A stretch of DNA of 64,000 bases from Selaginella moellendorffii (lineage: Eukaryota; Streptophyta; Lycopodiopsida; Selaginellales; Selaginellaceae). The notes below the pieces were generated by a model. The model was not told where the DNA came from and searched no databases. It was given only the letters and a program-made list of their open reading frames with translations. Position 1 is the first letter of the stretch. Each line of letters opens with the position of its first letter. Where the stretch lies: positions 1-64,000 of the forward strand of contig NW_003314315.1 of NCBI RefSeq assembly GCF_000143415.4, in the 5' to 3' direction. The translations under genes were made by a program, and so were the position numbers. Positions 11,181 to 22,612 of the stretch are shown one piece after another.

Positions 11181-11395
11181 TTTTCCAATCTCTTTCATCA
11201 CTTTGGGCTCGGTCAAGCAAAAGTTTGTGAGCTCATTACTAGGATGATACACTTTTGAAGCAAAAGAGCTTACAATTTTGTTTTACACGAGATATGTAGA
11301 AAAGTTCACTAAGATTCATTTCCATAAACTACACTTTTGGCAGAAATATTATAACATTTATTGCAAAATACAATAATCAGTTAAAAACAACCCAT

Positions 11396-11930
11396 TCACC
11401 ATCGAATGCATCTAGGACATACAATTTGCCTTGCTTCTCCACACATTGTCCAATATTTCAGCGATGGGTAACTTTGGTAAAACTTTTGACAGCGCAATAC
11501 ATCTGCCAAGAAGTGGTCATCCTTTGACCCCTCAAACTTTGGAGCCACCACCACGCTCTCTTGATGACCTTGGTAGAAGTCAATAAGGTCATCTAGTGCC
11601 ACCACCCGCTTGAAATCCCGAAACCCGACATGGTCAAGATTCTTGACTTTCGTCCCGTCCTTTAGAACAATGCAATTGCCACCATGTAGCCTCCTCGGCA
11701 CAAGCCTTCCAGTAGGATCCAGATGGTCAACCATTGACATACTTCTCCTCTGCAGCATTAAACACCACGATATCGTATACTTTTGAATCCTTTCCCAGAA
11801 ATTCACCTACGCCTGGTCTCTTCATGATGTGGAGTGTCCAATTCCATGCTGAAATCTACAGAAGAGAACAGATCCTTATGAGCGTATACCAATGTATTAT
11901 CTAAATCTAGAATCAGTCTCTTCTTCATGA
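11396..11930 (-). pseudogene. SCP-like phosphatase pseudogene 1
   Basis: Nearly identical over about 95 codons to the intact phosphatase at 7219-7806, including LHGGNC, VGFRDFKRVVALDD and the EGSKDDHFL segment. Small deletions shift the frame after the KDDHFLADV segment and again around 11730 and 11830, so the HAD nucleophile motif (KKRLILDLDN at about 11905-11930) is disconnected from the rest. Confidence 0.85.
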
Positions 11931-12009
11931 TACCCTTAAAATGACTCGTCCACATATCAGCTTTATATGCATTCCTTAAACCCTAAACTCCATCTGACGT
12001 GGCCGTTTT

Positions 12010-12815
12010 GTCGGGAATGGGATCGTGGAATCGATCGGAAGACTCCTGCGGATACAATATTTCTTTCTTTGGCCGCTTTGAGCGTCTGAGTTGCCTCTTG
12101 TCTCTTGTCCAGGCTGCAGCTACAAAGTGCTCGCTTGTGTCGGTCCGGCAAAATATACAAGTGCCGTAGGAAGGACGACATGTATGTCATCAAAGTTTGC
12201 ACGGCAACGAAGTCCAGGGACCAGGATATTGCCCTCGTCTTCAAGGAGGGAGATATGCTCTAGTGCTGTAAACATCCCAACATATACTTTGACATATGGA
12301 AGGAGGAAATGGGCAAGTCCAAAGTCTACATTGTCATGGAGTTTTGGCTTGCTCCAGTTGGTGCTCCTCGGCGGTGAGTCAGATGCGTTTAGGCAGCTTC
12401 TTCAAGTTGTGGCATGTACACGACAACGTTGGTGATCATCGGGATATATCACACAACGATGACGGACTCATCAAGCTTCTTGGTAGGCTAATGAAAGTTA
12501 AAACATCTATTTCATCTTCATTTGTTGGCTTACTGCTAAAAATAAGGAGAGCACCGGAGCAACTCGACCTACACTGACATGCTCGCGCTTGGCGTTATAC
12601 TCTTCGAACTTCATTGGAGGTGTCCCCCGGCAGGTTTGACTGCAGTTTGTGCAACGTCCTTGCTTATTTTGGTGAATCGGTGTGATTGACGTCTTACCAG
12701 CCGACTGGGCGTACCAACACCCATCAATTGCGTCCAAGGTGACAGCAAGACGCCACCAGCGTCCATCCGCGCACGATATCCTCTGCGATCCTGCCTGGCA
12801 ATCTGTTTGGTGAGT
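12010..12815 (+). pseudogene. Kinase pseudogene
   Basis: Aligns to exons 3-6 of the kinase at 8212-9570. YKVLACVG, VLLGGE and the DDG/IKL region are recognisable, but short deletions remove the P-loop glycines, the HRD-DFG connection and several frames. No continuous frame remains. The first two exons are missing. Confidence 0.85.
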
Positions 12816-13249
12816 TTCTTTCGTTACTCTGACTCTCTGCTTGGCTTCTAAAATGTTTTTTTTGCAGCTGATCGTTGTAGGGGTTTAGATCTACTCGTTC
12901 GTTTGTGTCATCTTTACAGTCTTCGTAGGGCTTCCGACATTCTTATAGTCAAAGTCGGAAGGAACAGGATTGGTAAGCAGGACATTGACGGGAAATGCAA
13001 CAGGATGGTGTCCACGGCTGGCTTCTTGCAGTCCATTCTTACAGCCAATCTAAACAATGGCTGCCAATCAATGGGCAGAGATCAAGTTGAAGCTGGAAAG
13101 CCACTTGAGAAGCATGAAACTTGGTGACACTAGATCGTTCAACCCAGATGCTTAACGGGTCATCTTTCTAGAGCATTGATTGGAATGGAAGTTAGTTAGT
13201 AAGAATCGGCTGTGATACTTTTGCCTACGGTGGAACCTCGAAGCCATCA

Positions 13250-14240
13250 TAAAAAGGAAACTGCACAAAACAACTGGAAACGCAGAGACAATTGATCCAA
13301 CACTTTTTTCTGTTCACGTTTCTTCCATACCGTGGGCTTGTCAATCACCATGAGACAGTTATCACTAGTAATTGGCTCCTGAAACGTTTGTGTCTTCTTG
13401 GATAGCAACAAGCATAGCTCGTTGAGATCAATGAGTTCACCATTGCGATATCTATTCAGAAGGCCAAATCTAGAGAGAGAGAGAGAGAGCATTAAGAATT
13501 CTATCTGGATCCTAAATGTCACTTCTCACCACATTCTCACAAACAGATCTTGGAATAAGCACAGCATCCCATTCTGGCATTCCAAACAGTCTCATACTCT
13601 TGATAATTTTTGTTTAAGAAATTTCTGTAAGATTAATATATACATTATGATGTAATTTCAATCACAATTCTTTAAAAAATTGTAATTTTTTATATAATTT
13701 ATACTATAATTTAATAATATAAAAATTTATAAAAAATATTGTGAAGATTATAACATTTTAATTAAGCAATATATAGTTTAAAATTGGCTTTAAATGTTTA
13801 TTTTCTTGAGTTTCACTAAAAAAAATAAGCCTTAGTTTAAAAAAGGAAACAACCATGCATGGCCATCCACAACTTTATTTGTAAAGCTCAAATACAGAAT
13901 ACCAATAAAAACAATTATTTAAACAATAAATAATCATATATGTAAAAGATGCAAAAGTAATATATCACCTCTCATGTAAAAAATTATAATTATAACTTAA
14001 TTTAAAAATAAAAACCCAAATTGTTTTAAAGGGATGCAACATGTGTTGCTATATATACAAAAATAAAAATGCTTTGCATATTGTTGTTGTTATATAATAT
14101 TATTATTATAAAATTATATTATAAAAGTAAATTGTTACATGAGTTATACCAAGAAACACGTCCAAGATATATTTATATTACATTTAGATAAAAAATAAAA
14201 ATAAATTATTAATTTACAAAAATCTTTGATATATTTCAGA
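13250..14240. other. AT-rich intergenic region
   Basis: No recognisable gene or repeat. A weak minus-strand frame at 13247-13522 resembles nothing I know and looks like chance. Confidence 0.55.
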
Positions 14241-14865
14241 AACAGTTACCCATTTGTTATAAAAATATCAATAGTTAAATAGTTTGCTTAATTTTGTATT
14301 GAAATGCATTCAATATTATAAGTTCAGTTGAAAAATTTAATAAGTGAATAAGATTGTTGGGAAACTCTCTAATTACAGTATGAGACTTTAAATCCCTTAA
14401 AAACACAAAAATTTCAAACTCTTTTGTTTTTACAAAGAAAATCTCTACACATATGTGGTCACTGGTGATGGTCTCCTAGACAGCGAGAGTTCCTCGTCGG
14501 CTCAGTCGTGGCAAATGCTGCCAGACACTTCACACGAAGAATTGACACGTACTAGGACGTGATCAGACAGATCCAATAGTATCACCACTCTAGAATCCTC
14601 TGCAGGAAAAGCACAAAGTGTTGTGAGCAAGCAAGACAATAACATGGTAGTCATAAAGCCTGAGAATAGATTGAAGACCGAGTATCACAATAACATGAGG
14701 TTACCCAGCAGTTTAGCTAATCTAATTAAATGATTTCACCTTTCTGAGCTAAGTGTACTTTCGAGGTAGAGAATTATGGCACAGACATAGGATATCCTTA
14801 AGGAAAGCGAGCATCGCTCACATCACTAGTGCCTCCAACTTAAGAAAAATAGGCCAAATAGTGCT

Positions 14866-14945
14866 TTAGTTATTCAAAGTCCTTGCACTGCCGAATCCAT
14901 TCTTCAGGAAGCACAAGTACTTCTTGGATGGCACTTGCACTCTTC
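14866..14945 (-). pseudogene. Remnant of a Cys-Cys repeat exon
   Basis: The minus strand reads KKYLCFLKNGFGSA then a stop, clearly related to the SKKYSCCLKNGFGC unit of the intact gene at 15501-16060. Two cysteines are replaced. Its tail (TAACTAAAGCAC) matches the tail of the remnant in the other arm. Confidence 0.6.
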
Positions 14946-14959
14946 CTATCCTACTAAAC

Positions 14960-15320
14960 CACATTACATAAGTAACCATAGTAAACACAGCCCGAATGGA
15001 TCTGGGACGTACAATTTTGCCTTGCTTCTCAACACATTGTCCAGGATAACTTTGGTAAAATCCACGCACTTTGACAGCGCAAGAAGGAATGAGGATACAT
15101 CTGCCAAGAACTGGTCATCCTTTGACCCCTCGAACTTTGGAGCCACCACCACGCTCTCTTAGAAGGCAGTAATGTCATCGAGTGCCACCACCCGCTTGAA
15201 ATCCCGAAACCCTACATGATCAAGGATTCTTGATTTCCTTTAAACGAACAAACGCAGTTGCCTCCTCGACACAGGCCTCCCAGTGGGATTCAGATGGTCA
15301 ACCACAAAGTTGGTATAAAG
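14960..15320 (-). pseudogene. SCP-like phosphatase pseudogene 2
   Basis: Covers the EGSKDD(Q/H)FLADV, VGFRDFKRVVALDD and C-terminal KLYVPD segments of the phosphatase family. Frameshifts and deletions remove part of the RRLHGGNC segment and the whole N-terminus. It is joined directly to the Cys-repeat remnant at 14866-14945. Confidence 0.8.
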
Positions 15321-15500
15321 TATTGTCTTAGCAGGAAAGTGAGCACCTAAGGATTAGTGCCTCCAATTAAAAAATGCATCAGTTAGCTTTGAGGAGGGGA
15401 GATCTACTAGCGGCTCCGCGTATAATAGTAGCATTTTATTTAAACTCGGGCGGCAACCAAACCCATACATCCATATCCAGAGCCACAGTACATATCCAGT

Positions 15501-16060
15501 TTACAGGTTGCCAGTAGTGACTGTCTTGGGACACATCTTGGTGCAGCCAAAGCCATTCCGCTCGCAGCAGTAGTGCTCCACACCATCCTCGCACTTCCAC
15601 AGGCAGCCAAATCCATTCTTGAGACAGCAGGAGTACTTTTTCGATGTCTCACAGTTCTGCATGCACCCAAACCCATTCTTAAGGCAGCACTGGTAATTTT
15701 TGCCTTTGTCGCACTCCTGCATGCAGCCCCATCCGTTCCTGAGGCAACAGTAAGTTTCGCCAACAACGCTGCTTAGTGCTGCACACAAAAGAAATGATGG
15801 AAACAACAGTTTGAAGAGCTCAGCCGGGGTGAATATATTTGCAGCACCTTTGTTTTCCAGGATAGTAGACACATATCGTGGATCATGCGTCGCATCCACC
15901 CCTCCCGCAAAGATCGTGTCTGTGGAACAACACTTTTCAGCATTACGCAAATGAAAATTTGCAATATACCTGCTTCATTGCCCACACGAGTAGCATTGAC
16001 AGTTGCGAGCACCAGCAATGGCAGCACAAGAACGATGCAGGAAACTGGACGCAGGGCCAT
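15501..16060 (-). CDS. Small secreted protein with four Cys-Cys repeats (copy A)
   Basis: The first exon (15970-16060) encodes a signal peptide, MALRPVSCIVLVLPLLVLAT, followed by VNATRVGNEA. The last exon (15501-15778) encodes four tandem units of about 22 residues, each YxCC(L/E)(K/R)NG(F/W)GCxx(x)C with a short charged linker, then TVTTGNL and a stop. That gives 16 cysteines in under 90 residues. The simplest model splices 15970 to 15778. A 50 bp first intron ending at about 15920 with an extra exon reading into the repeats is also open here, but that frame is stopped in copy B. A conserved upstream in-frame ATG (16126) could add 22 residues. I do not recognise the family. Secretion and disulfide bonding are inferred. 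Confidence 0.7.
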
Positions 16061-16129
16061 GACTATCTGAAGAAGCACACTAACAAGAAACAGCAGAAGC
16101 AGGATCTGATAGAAGTGGCATTTCATGTG

Positions 16130-16550
16130 TCCTATTTAAAGAAACCTAAGACCTCACAGTATCTTACTGGTCCCCAGGGGACCAGTATGATACTAGGAAT
16201 AAGTTAGGACCATCAGTGAGAGCGAGAGGTTCTTGTGGGCCTCCAAACACATAAGGCATGATAGACAACGAGAAGTCGGGACCACTTTCGAAGTTTGTAT
16301 GATCCCTTTATTTGTGCCCAAGTGATATGACATACCAGATAGAGACTAAATTGCCAACAGTTTTCAAGGTTTGGTTTGTTCTCTTGATAAATGTTTAAAA
16401 GTGCGAAACAACAGTCGCTCCTAGTTTCAACAAGCCCTTCTGTACAATCACGAGTCAAAACATCAGAACGTTCATCCTGCTCCTGGGCTACGCCATTGTT
16501 TTTCTCATGTCCGTGTTCACGCGGGTTCAGCAACTGACATCGCTGCCCCC
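16130..16550. other. Arm A spacer upstream of the Cys-Cys gene
   Basis: Shared with arm B (about 23590-23950), including the CCTCCAAACAC(A/C)TAAGGCATGATA block. This is probably promoter and upstream sequence. No gene is visible. Confidence 0.5.
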
Positions 16551-16554
16551 TTCT

Positions 16555-16830
16555 TGTCCTGCTTGAACTTTCTGTTCGATGACCACATCACAGAACGAGA
16601 AATAGTACTGAACTTTTGGGTTGGTAGCCCAATGAGTTTAGTGCTGTTCTGGCTTACCATGGTAGCCTTGAAGCCTTCCTTTCGAACTCAGAACTTGACT
16701 TGGCTTCGTTCTCCCCCCGAGCGTCCGTTATCCAGATCCAGCCAGTCCTGAATCTCATCCCTCAATCCGGACCGGTAGTAGATGCGCTTACTGAATTCGG
16801 GTATTGCCTCCGTCATCCTAGACAAGAGCT
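16555..16830 (-). pseudogene. Unrecognised gene fragment shared by both arms
   Basis: On the minus strand this contains MTEAIPEFS-like codons, a RDEIQDWLD-like segment and a basic tail, split by stops. The other arm at 23154-23570 has the same pieces in better order. I do not recognise the family. It looks like the last two exons of some gene. Confidence 0.4.
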
Positions 16831-16839
16831 CCGTAGTCA

Positions 16840-16949
16840 TTTAATCCATCCTTGTATGCCCTCCATCGCGCTCACTTCTCTTCTTCATCACTAAGGAGAA
16901 TGCACTCTTTCAAGCAGTACGGCAACGAAAGCTTGCAATACCACTAGCC
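16840..16949 (+). pseudogene. BRE last-exon fragment
   Basis: Matches the last intron and exon of the BRE gene at 47494-47560, read on the plus strand: ACTAAGGAGAATGC, then CTTTCAAGCAGTACGGCAAC and a TACCACTAG ending. It lies tail-to-tail with the PPR gene, 22 bp from its stop. Confidence 0.75.
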
Positions 16950-16971
16950 ATGTCGGCCACCTCTACTTTGA

Positions 16972-18210
16972 TCACGCTGGAACCGCTACAGCCTCCACTG
17001 ATAGAAGCTTCCCTTTGGTTTTGCAGCTTTCCAAGATCTGTGCTTGCGTTTTCTTGTTGTAACTCATTCGGTGGGACTTCATCACTCTGTAGAGACGACG
17101 AACGTTTTCTATATCACCGCCCGCGGCATAGGCTCGGATCATCGTCTGCCACCATTCCAGATTCTTTGTCTTTACGCTCTGAAACACCACCTCGGCGTCC
17201 TTCAGGCTGCCCAGCCGGATGAAGAGCTCGAGGAAGCGCCTGGCAGTCTCAAACTCGGTGGCCATCCCCAACGACGATAAGTGTGCGTGCAGCGCTCGAG
17301 CATCCTCCAGGCTCGAGCACGCATTCATCGCCTCTTGGCACATCTTCGCGTTTAGAGACGTTTGCTGTGCCGGGTCCATGTTGAGGAACAGCTTGAGCAC
17401 CTCCCTCGACTGTCCTCTCTTCTTATACGCCCCCCACACCTTCTTCCAGGTCTCGGATCCAGCGTCAACGATGACAGATCCTAAAGCTTTGCTGGCCTCC
17501 TCGATCGCTCCAACCTTGTCATACGTATCGATGAGCTGATTGACGACGGGCAAATGCGAGCGCCACCGCGAGGTCGCGAGGCAAAAGTGGACGAGCTTGG
17601 CCTCCTTGAGACCGCCCATCTCCCCACAGGCCTTGAGAACCTCCGTGTAAGTCACGGGCAGTGGCGGCGAGCCATCCAGTATCATGTCCCGGAAGAGATT
17701 GAAAGCGTCGCGATGCCGTCCATTCTCGGCCATGGCGACGATCGCCGCCGTCCAGCCCTGCTCGTTCTGCCGCCGCAAGCCCCGAAAGACCGATACCGCC
17801 GCGTCGGGGAGGCCGCATTTTCCATACGCCGTGATGAGCATCGTACCCAGCGATCGATTGCAGCGCTCGGTCATGACTATGTGATTGTGAACCCTGCGAA
17901 GATCCGGTGCCGCCTTGAAGCTGATACAGTGCCGGAGCATACCTTCTAGGGTCGCCGTCGTCGCCTCGCAGCCCTGGCATTCCAGGAGCTCCACATCCTT
18001 GCCGACGATCCCCGTCGCCTCGGCCGGATCGTAATCTACCGATGCTGGCTTGGCGACTGTGGCGACAAGCAGCAGGGAATCGCGCGGCCGCGGCGGCGGC
18101 GGAGTGTAGGGCTCCTCTGCGTCGCGCCGCGTGTTCCTAAGCTTGCTGCGCATCAGCGCCTTGGCGACGATCTCCCTCGTCTTTGGCCCATCGAGCCGGC
18201 CGAGCCGCAT
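16972..18210 (-). CDS. PPR protein, intact single-exon gene
   Basis: An intronless frame of 412 residues. The N-terminus is basic and proline-rich (YTPPPPRPRD at about 35-44). From about residue 85 there are degenerate PPR units: HNHIVMTERC..LGTMLITAYGKCGLPDAAVSVF, then WTAAIVAMAENGRHRDAFNLF, YTEVLKACGEMGGLKEAKLVH and, near the C-terminus, WWQTMIRAYAAGGDIENVRRL. PPR proteins bind organellar RNA sequence-specifically. There is no E or DYW editing domain. No clear transit peptide is visible, so the compartment is uncertain. It is head-to-head with a truncated TFIIIC fragment. The C-terminal half is duplicated at 22613-23086 and the N-terminal part at about 26260-26660. Confidence 0.85.
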   Translation of the reverse strand: MRLGRLDGPKTREIVAKALMRSKLRNTRRDAEEPYTPPPPRPRDSLLLVATVAKPASVDYDPAEATGIVGKDVELLECQGCEATTATLEGMLRHCISFKAAPDLRRVHNHIVMTERCNRSLGTMLITAYGKCGLPDAAVSVFRGLRRQNEQGWTAAIVAMAENGRHRDAFNLFRDMILDGSPPLPVTYTEVLKACGEMGGLKEAKLVHFCLATSRWRSHLPVVNQLIDTYDKVGAIEEASKALGSVIVDAGSETWKKVWGAYKKRGQSREVLKLFLNMDPAQQTSLNAKMCQEAMNACSSLEDARALHAHLSSLGMATEFETARRFLELFIRLGSLKDAEVVFQSVKTKNLEWWQTMIRAYAAGGDIENVRRLYRVMKSHRMSYNKKTQAQILESCKTKGKLLSVEAVAVPA

Positions 18211-18480
18211 TGTCCCAAGAACCCTAAACCCATCCCGTATCCTTTTCCATGCTGTTTTTAGGGTTTTCTAGGTCTTTCGTTGGGAAATGGAGATTCCGCG
18301 CTCGAGGAGATCGCCGAGTAACACAACGACCAGTTCTCTGGCATTACTTAGCTGCCAAGCCTTGGTCCCTGATCCAATGTGCTCCAGCGGCGGCGGCGCT
18401 TGGGCCATGGCCGGGGTTGGGCATCAATGACGCGGGTGGCGGAGCCTGTACTCTTTTATCACTTGGACGACCTTCATGAC
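18211..18480 (+). pseudogene. 5' fragment of the TFIIIC subunit gene
   Basis: A shrunken copy of 26700-27030. TTTCGTTGGGAAATGGAGA, CGCTCGAGGAGATCGC, AAGCCTTGGTCCCTGATCCA and GGGTTGGGCATCA(A/C)TGACGCGG all align to exons 1-2 of the intact gene. Deletions remove part of exon 1, the intron and most of exon 2. It keeps the ancestral head-to-head position with the PPR gene. Confidence 0.8.
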
Positions 18481-18489
18481 CTGTGTCTG

Positions 18490-19165
18490 AGGTGAAGGCT
18501 AAGGTGGAGAATCACCGATGACCATGATCAACAAATCCCTGCGAGAAACATCCAAATGTACATCATGGAGCTTGTGTGTGACATGTTGAGGAACTTGAGT
18601 ATGCGAGATTCCGCTGCTAGAAGGGAAATCTCGTGGTGCATTCCCACTGCTGCTCCTGGTAAAGGAGGCACTGAGCTCACTAGGGGGGATCTGGACCTAA
18701 ACCAACGTGTGAAGGCACAGGCTTCTTTGCTTGACCTCGAGTATTTGGGGCGACCGACCGCATGGATGCCAGCAAAACTTTCTTTCCTTTGTCCAAAGGT
18801 GGCGGGGCTTTGATCGCGCGTTGCTGAAAAGTCTGACGATAGCTCGACTCAGCTGCAAACGAGGAGTTGTCCACCAAAGGGTGCTGCAGGACTTACTAAG
18901 GCTGCAGGCGTTGCTCAGGGTGTAACTTCCAACAGCACAATTCGTCCTGCGTACTCGATTTGCAGTGATTGCAAAAGAGACGATGGCATGGAGGACAATC
19001 AGCAGCATACGTCCTAAGGTGTCTCAACTCTAAATCTCTGCTTGCTGTGTCTGCTGTTGTTGGAGGAGAATGTGATATTATTGCATTTCCACCAACGCGG
19101 CATCTACTGTACTTGCAGATGTATCCTCTGGAGCATGAGCTGGAGAAGCTCTGTTGATGAGGCAA
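18490..19165 (-). other. Unrecognised GC-rich coding-like stretch
   Basis: Minus-strand frames include RTYAADCPPCHRLFCNHC at about 18965-19015, which has a C-x2-C-x4-C-x2-C spacing, and a serine/proline-rich piece ending PSHVGLGPDPP at about 18680-18710. The frames do not join cleanly. It may be a gene fragment carrying a zinc-binding knuckle; I do not recognise the family. Confidence 0.3.
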
Positions 19166-22000
19166 GCATGATCAATGACAAGAGAGGCATATATTTGTCA
19201 AATTTGGCAATCCCGAGCTCTAAGAGCATCTCCTTCTCTAGCTGTGCAACAAAGTTGAAAGCCTCTAAGCAGCCAAACCATTGTTTTTCAGCACGTGTTT
19301 TTCACATGTGCTTATGATCTTCACGCTCGCTCCAAGATCTTGTCCGGCTCGTTGCTGCAAATCTCAAGCTTCGCGCACTACAAGCATTGCGTAAACTTCG
19401 CCCATGCATCTAAACATGTCCAACCAGGGACTCTTGATTGCCTCCGGATCGAAACTCTTGATGCAAAAATTAGATAAACGACTTCCAAAAAGCTTTCCTC
19501 CTTGCTTCATATAAAATGCCGCCTTTCTAAAAAGATTCTCAAGATTCCATGCAAGCCTTTAGTGGCCATCTTGTAACTAACCACACAAGCCTCTCCTCCA
19601 GCTCTCAATCTCCTCTGCGATTGCAGTGTTGCACGGACTGCTGATAAGTCTTCCCTCTTGTTTTATTCTCTTTTTTTGGCTTTACCCAAGGAAAGAGTTT
19701 TATGTAAAGAGCTTGTTTTTTAATACTGTGGCGTGTAGAGCTGAAGCTCAAGGCATGGCCGATTCTGGTGAACTTGTAACTACCTGTGGAGCACACCCAT
19801 GGAGCATAGAGCCTTGCTTGCTGTGCCTCACTTGCTGCTGCGGCACAACAACAGCAATCCAGACTCAGAGAAGTTCTTTAGTGTAGTTTGGCTTGTGATT
19901 GTGACTAGCTGCACCAGTCTGCTACTATAGTTGCAAAAAAATAGAGGACTTTTGATGTTGTTGATCTTGTGTTTGTATCGTAATTTTTGCCTTGGAACAA
20001 GCTACTAAACACATGAATCAATTAGAAACTAACTTGAGACCTTCAATTTCCAAGAAGGCTCATGCGAATAAAGATAAACTTAACATTACTAGAATACTTT
20101 AAGTCTTAAGTAAATGGATATGCATTTGCGATAGGTTAAAATATAATAAAGATAAGGATAGGGGTCAAATGTTAACTCTTCTCTTTAACTACTCATACAT
20201 AGTGGCAATTGCCACTTTTTCTTGAGTTGTAACCTTGAATGTCAAGGTCGTAATCTTGACTGTCAATAAAATGCTTGAATACATAATTAAATTTGTTGTA
20301 CTTCATTAAGTCTCCTAATACTTGAGGGTAGGTAGTAGATCACCACACCACCTTTGCTATTGACTTCGTTGTAACCAATGCCCTTTTCTATACATAATTT
20401 CTTACCATGGTGCACATCTTTTTGATTGTTGTCTCCAACATTGGCCATATTAAAAGATGGTACCAGATGAATAGGAAGATGATGTTCTTCATCAGCACCA
20501 CCCAAGCCACAAGCCCAAGCTTTCATGGAGTCCCTTTGTGGATCATGGTCTTGATTCTCCTTAGAAGTGTGCCATCTTGGGTTGCTATGTTGAAGTTGAC
20601 TCTCACCTGTATTCCTAAATACCACATGTCCTCACCTAACTTACACCATTGACAACCAATCCTTTAGATCTTGTAGCGCTGTCTGGCAGTCACACCATCG
20701 GCCAGGCCCGACTTTTTAGCATTGCACAACTATATTAATGTCATTGGTTTTATTCTAGGATATTCAAACCAATGAAGTAAAGGATGAAGTAGAGGTAAGA
20801 CACTATAAGCTTACTTTTGTCTATGACTAACAAAATTACAAGGAGAATAATTACTTTATGAGCAAGAGGACAATCTAAACTCTAACAAGGTAATTTATAT
20901 GTTTTTTGATACATCTTCACTTGTTTAGGAAATGTAGACCATTGAAGATCCTCTTGAGAAAAGGCAAGGTTTGATTATTATTTTGCAGGAAAAAAAAAAC
21001 TGCAGTGAAGTTTTCAACATACCCTTGAATAGACGTAAATACAATCAGTACAGAACTCAATGGTGTTTAAAAGGCATAATTGGGTTTCCTTGCTAGATTT
21101 TGATGCTGAAGCTAAACTTGAGCAATTAATTAATTGAGTATTGCTTAAAGCCTGGAGTAGGCGTGATGTTGATCCTTAAGAGGATATGAGATGGATGAAA
21201 TTCCATATCCACTAGAAGACTCTTCAAGGAGTATAAGTTTATACATATGATTTCTTATGCTCTTGCCGTAAGTGTGTTATAATATAGATTTGTATTTATA
21301 ACAGTTCTTTCTTTTTGGTTGAAGGCAAGGAGGGAGCATGAGGAGCAATCTACGTGAAAAAGGGTATATGTGTTTGAAAGAGTACAATAGTTATTGCAAA
21401 CAAGACTCTATAAAGATGCATGTGGTTGGGGCCAGTCTGTCCATATACTGGTAAAGCATAGTATATATTTGTATTATTGTTAATCTTTAAAATAGTCCTT
21501 GGTGAAAGAAAAAAGAACTATTAGTACTTGTGTTAATAGTTTAATTCTTGCATTGTTTTTCTATTCAAACATATTATTCACCATTCAAATAGTGAAACAT
21601 GTCAATAAAACTGAGTGCAGATTGTTGCAGTTTATAGTATATAATTTAGCTATGTATGGCCAAACTACAGTCTAATATAACTCCTAGTGAGTAGGAAGTG
21701 GCATAGTTCACCTAGCCACAAGTTTCTAGTTGTATTGAATCCCTAGGGGACATAGTGCAGCTGCACCACGCCCATCTATATTTGTGCAATGTTTTCACTA
21801 CATGCTTAGTTTTTCCTTGACACAACGACGCCTTACTTCTCATCAATTCGGTTTGTTAATATGATATTTTCTTTGGATAGTGCCAAGTAGTATGTTATGC
21901 GGCACTTCACATGATTGTGGACAGGCAGCTGGGAACAAACTATTGCAATAGCAATGACCTCTCTTTTTCTATGCAGCTCAGCTCACTTTTTTTCCATGTC
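19166..22000. other. Spacer between the inverted arms
   Basis: Mixed and increasingly AT-rich sequence. Short open frames at 19626-19886 and 20287-20652 resemble nothing I know. I see no gene that can be supported. Confidence 0.5.
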
Positions 22001-22007
22001 ATCTCGC

Positions 22008-22612
22008 TGAATACTTGTAGTTCACAAGGATATGCCTGTCCTTTCTGGAAGACCGATAGAGGAGGAAATGCAGCAGCTGGAGCGGTTTGGTGCTTGTATT
22101 AGCACAACAGTGTTGGCATCTTTTTCAACTGCCACATTGGATAATGAATTAGGATAGCCACCAGTTTCCCGTCGTTTTCATTCTCATTTTCTCTCTGTGG
22201 TTCTTAGGAAATAGTGGATCGCTTTTGGTTTTCCATGTTTGACTGTTAGTAATTCCGCTAGTTTAAACTAATGAAGCTATTTCAGACAAGGACAAAAATA
22301 CCTCTAACATTGTCAAACCATCCTTGTTGTAAATCTGCTGAGATCAACAAGTTGTTCTGTAACCTGTCCTCCTTTCGGACCCTTGACCTTGACACCGCCT
22401 ACTGTTTTGTTAACCGTTTAATGACCTTGAGCAGCATTTTAGGTTAGAAAGCAGCATCCTTTACCTGCCGACCAAGATCGGACACAACAAGAATCTTCGA
22501 AAACAAAAGAAAAACGCAGGCAAAACAGGAGTGATTACCTTTCCATCAGCTTCCACAAATGGCTCTCATTGCCGGCACATAACCGTTCATCGTCAACTGC
22601 TTTCCACCATTG
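22008..22612 (-). pseudogene. Scrambled TFIIIC gene fragments
   Basis: 22008-22095 is the reverse complement of about 28440-28545 in the TFIIIC gene (CCTGTCCTTTC(C/T)GGAAGA, GAGGAGGAAATGCAGCAGCT). About 22370-22395 is the reverse complement of 28000-28022. A piece at about 22415-22437 (CCGTTTAATGACCTTGAGCA) matches 27948-27968 in direct orientation. 22540-22612 is the reverse complement of about 27528-27605. Pieces are out of order and in both orientations. Confidence 0.75.

Larger units (their letters stand above)
11258..13110. repeat. Segmental duplication, decayed copy
   Basis: This is the second copy of the 7060-9980 block in the same orientation. It begins with the same leader (AAAAGTTCACTAAGATTCAT) and keeps the gene order, but many small deletions shorten it by more than one third. 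Confidence 0.8.
14250..17470 (+). repeat. Inverted duplication, arm A
   Basis: The reverse complement of this arm is found at about 22612-25890. Shared landmarks, in order, are a (T/A)TTTGTTATAAAAA segment, a GAATCCTCTGCAGGAAAA block, a Cys-repeat remnant, a phosphatase remnant, the Cys-Cys repeat gene, a BRE last-exon fragment and the C-terminal part of a PPR gene. The match ends near 17470 at a GGATCCAGCG motif. Confidence 0.85.

Noticed and set aside
17519-17980. Long minus and plus frames inside the PPR gene
   Set aside because: GC-rich coding DNA gives open antisense and shifted frames; only the PPR frame has domain signatures.
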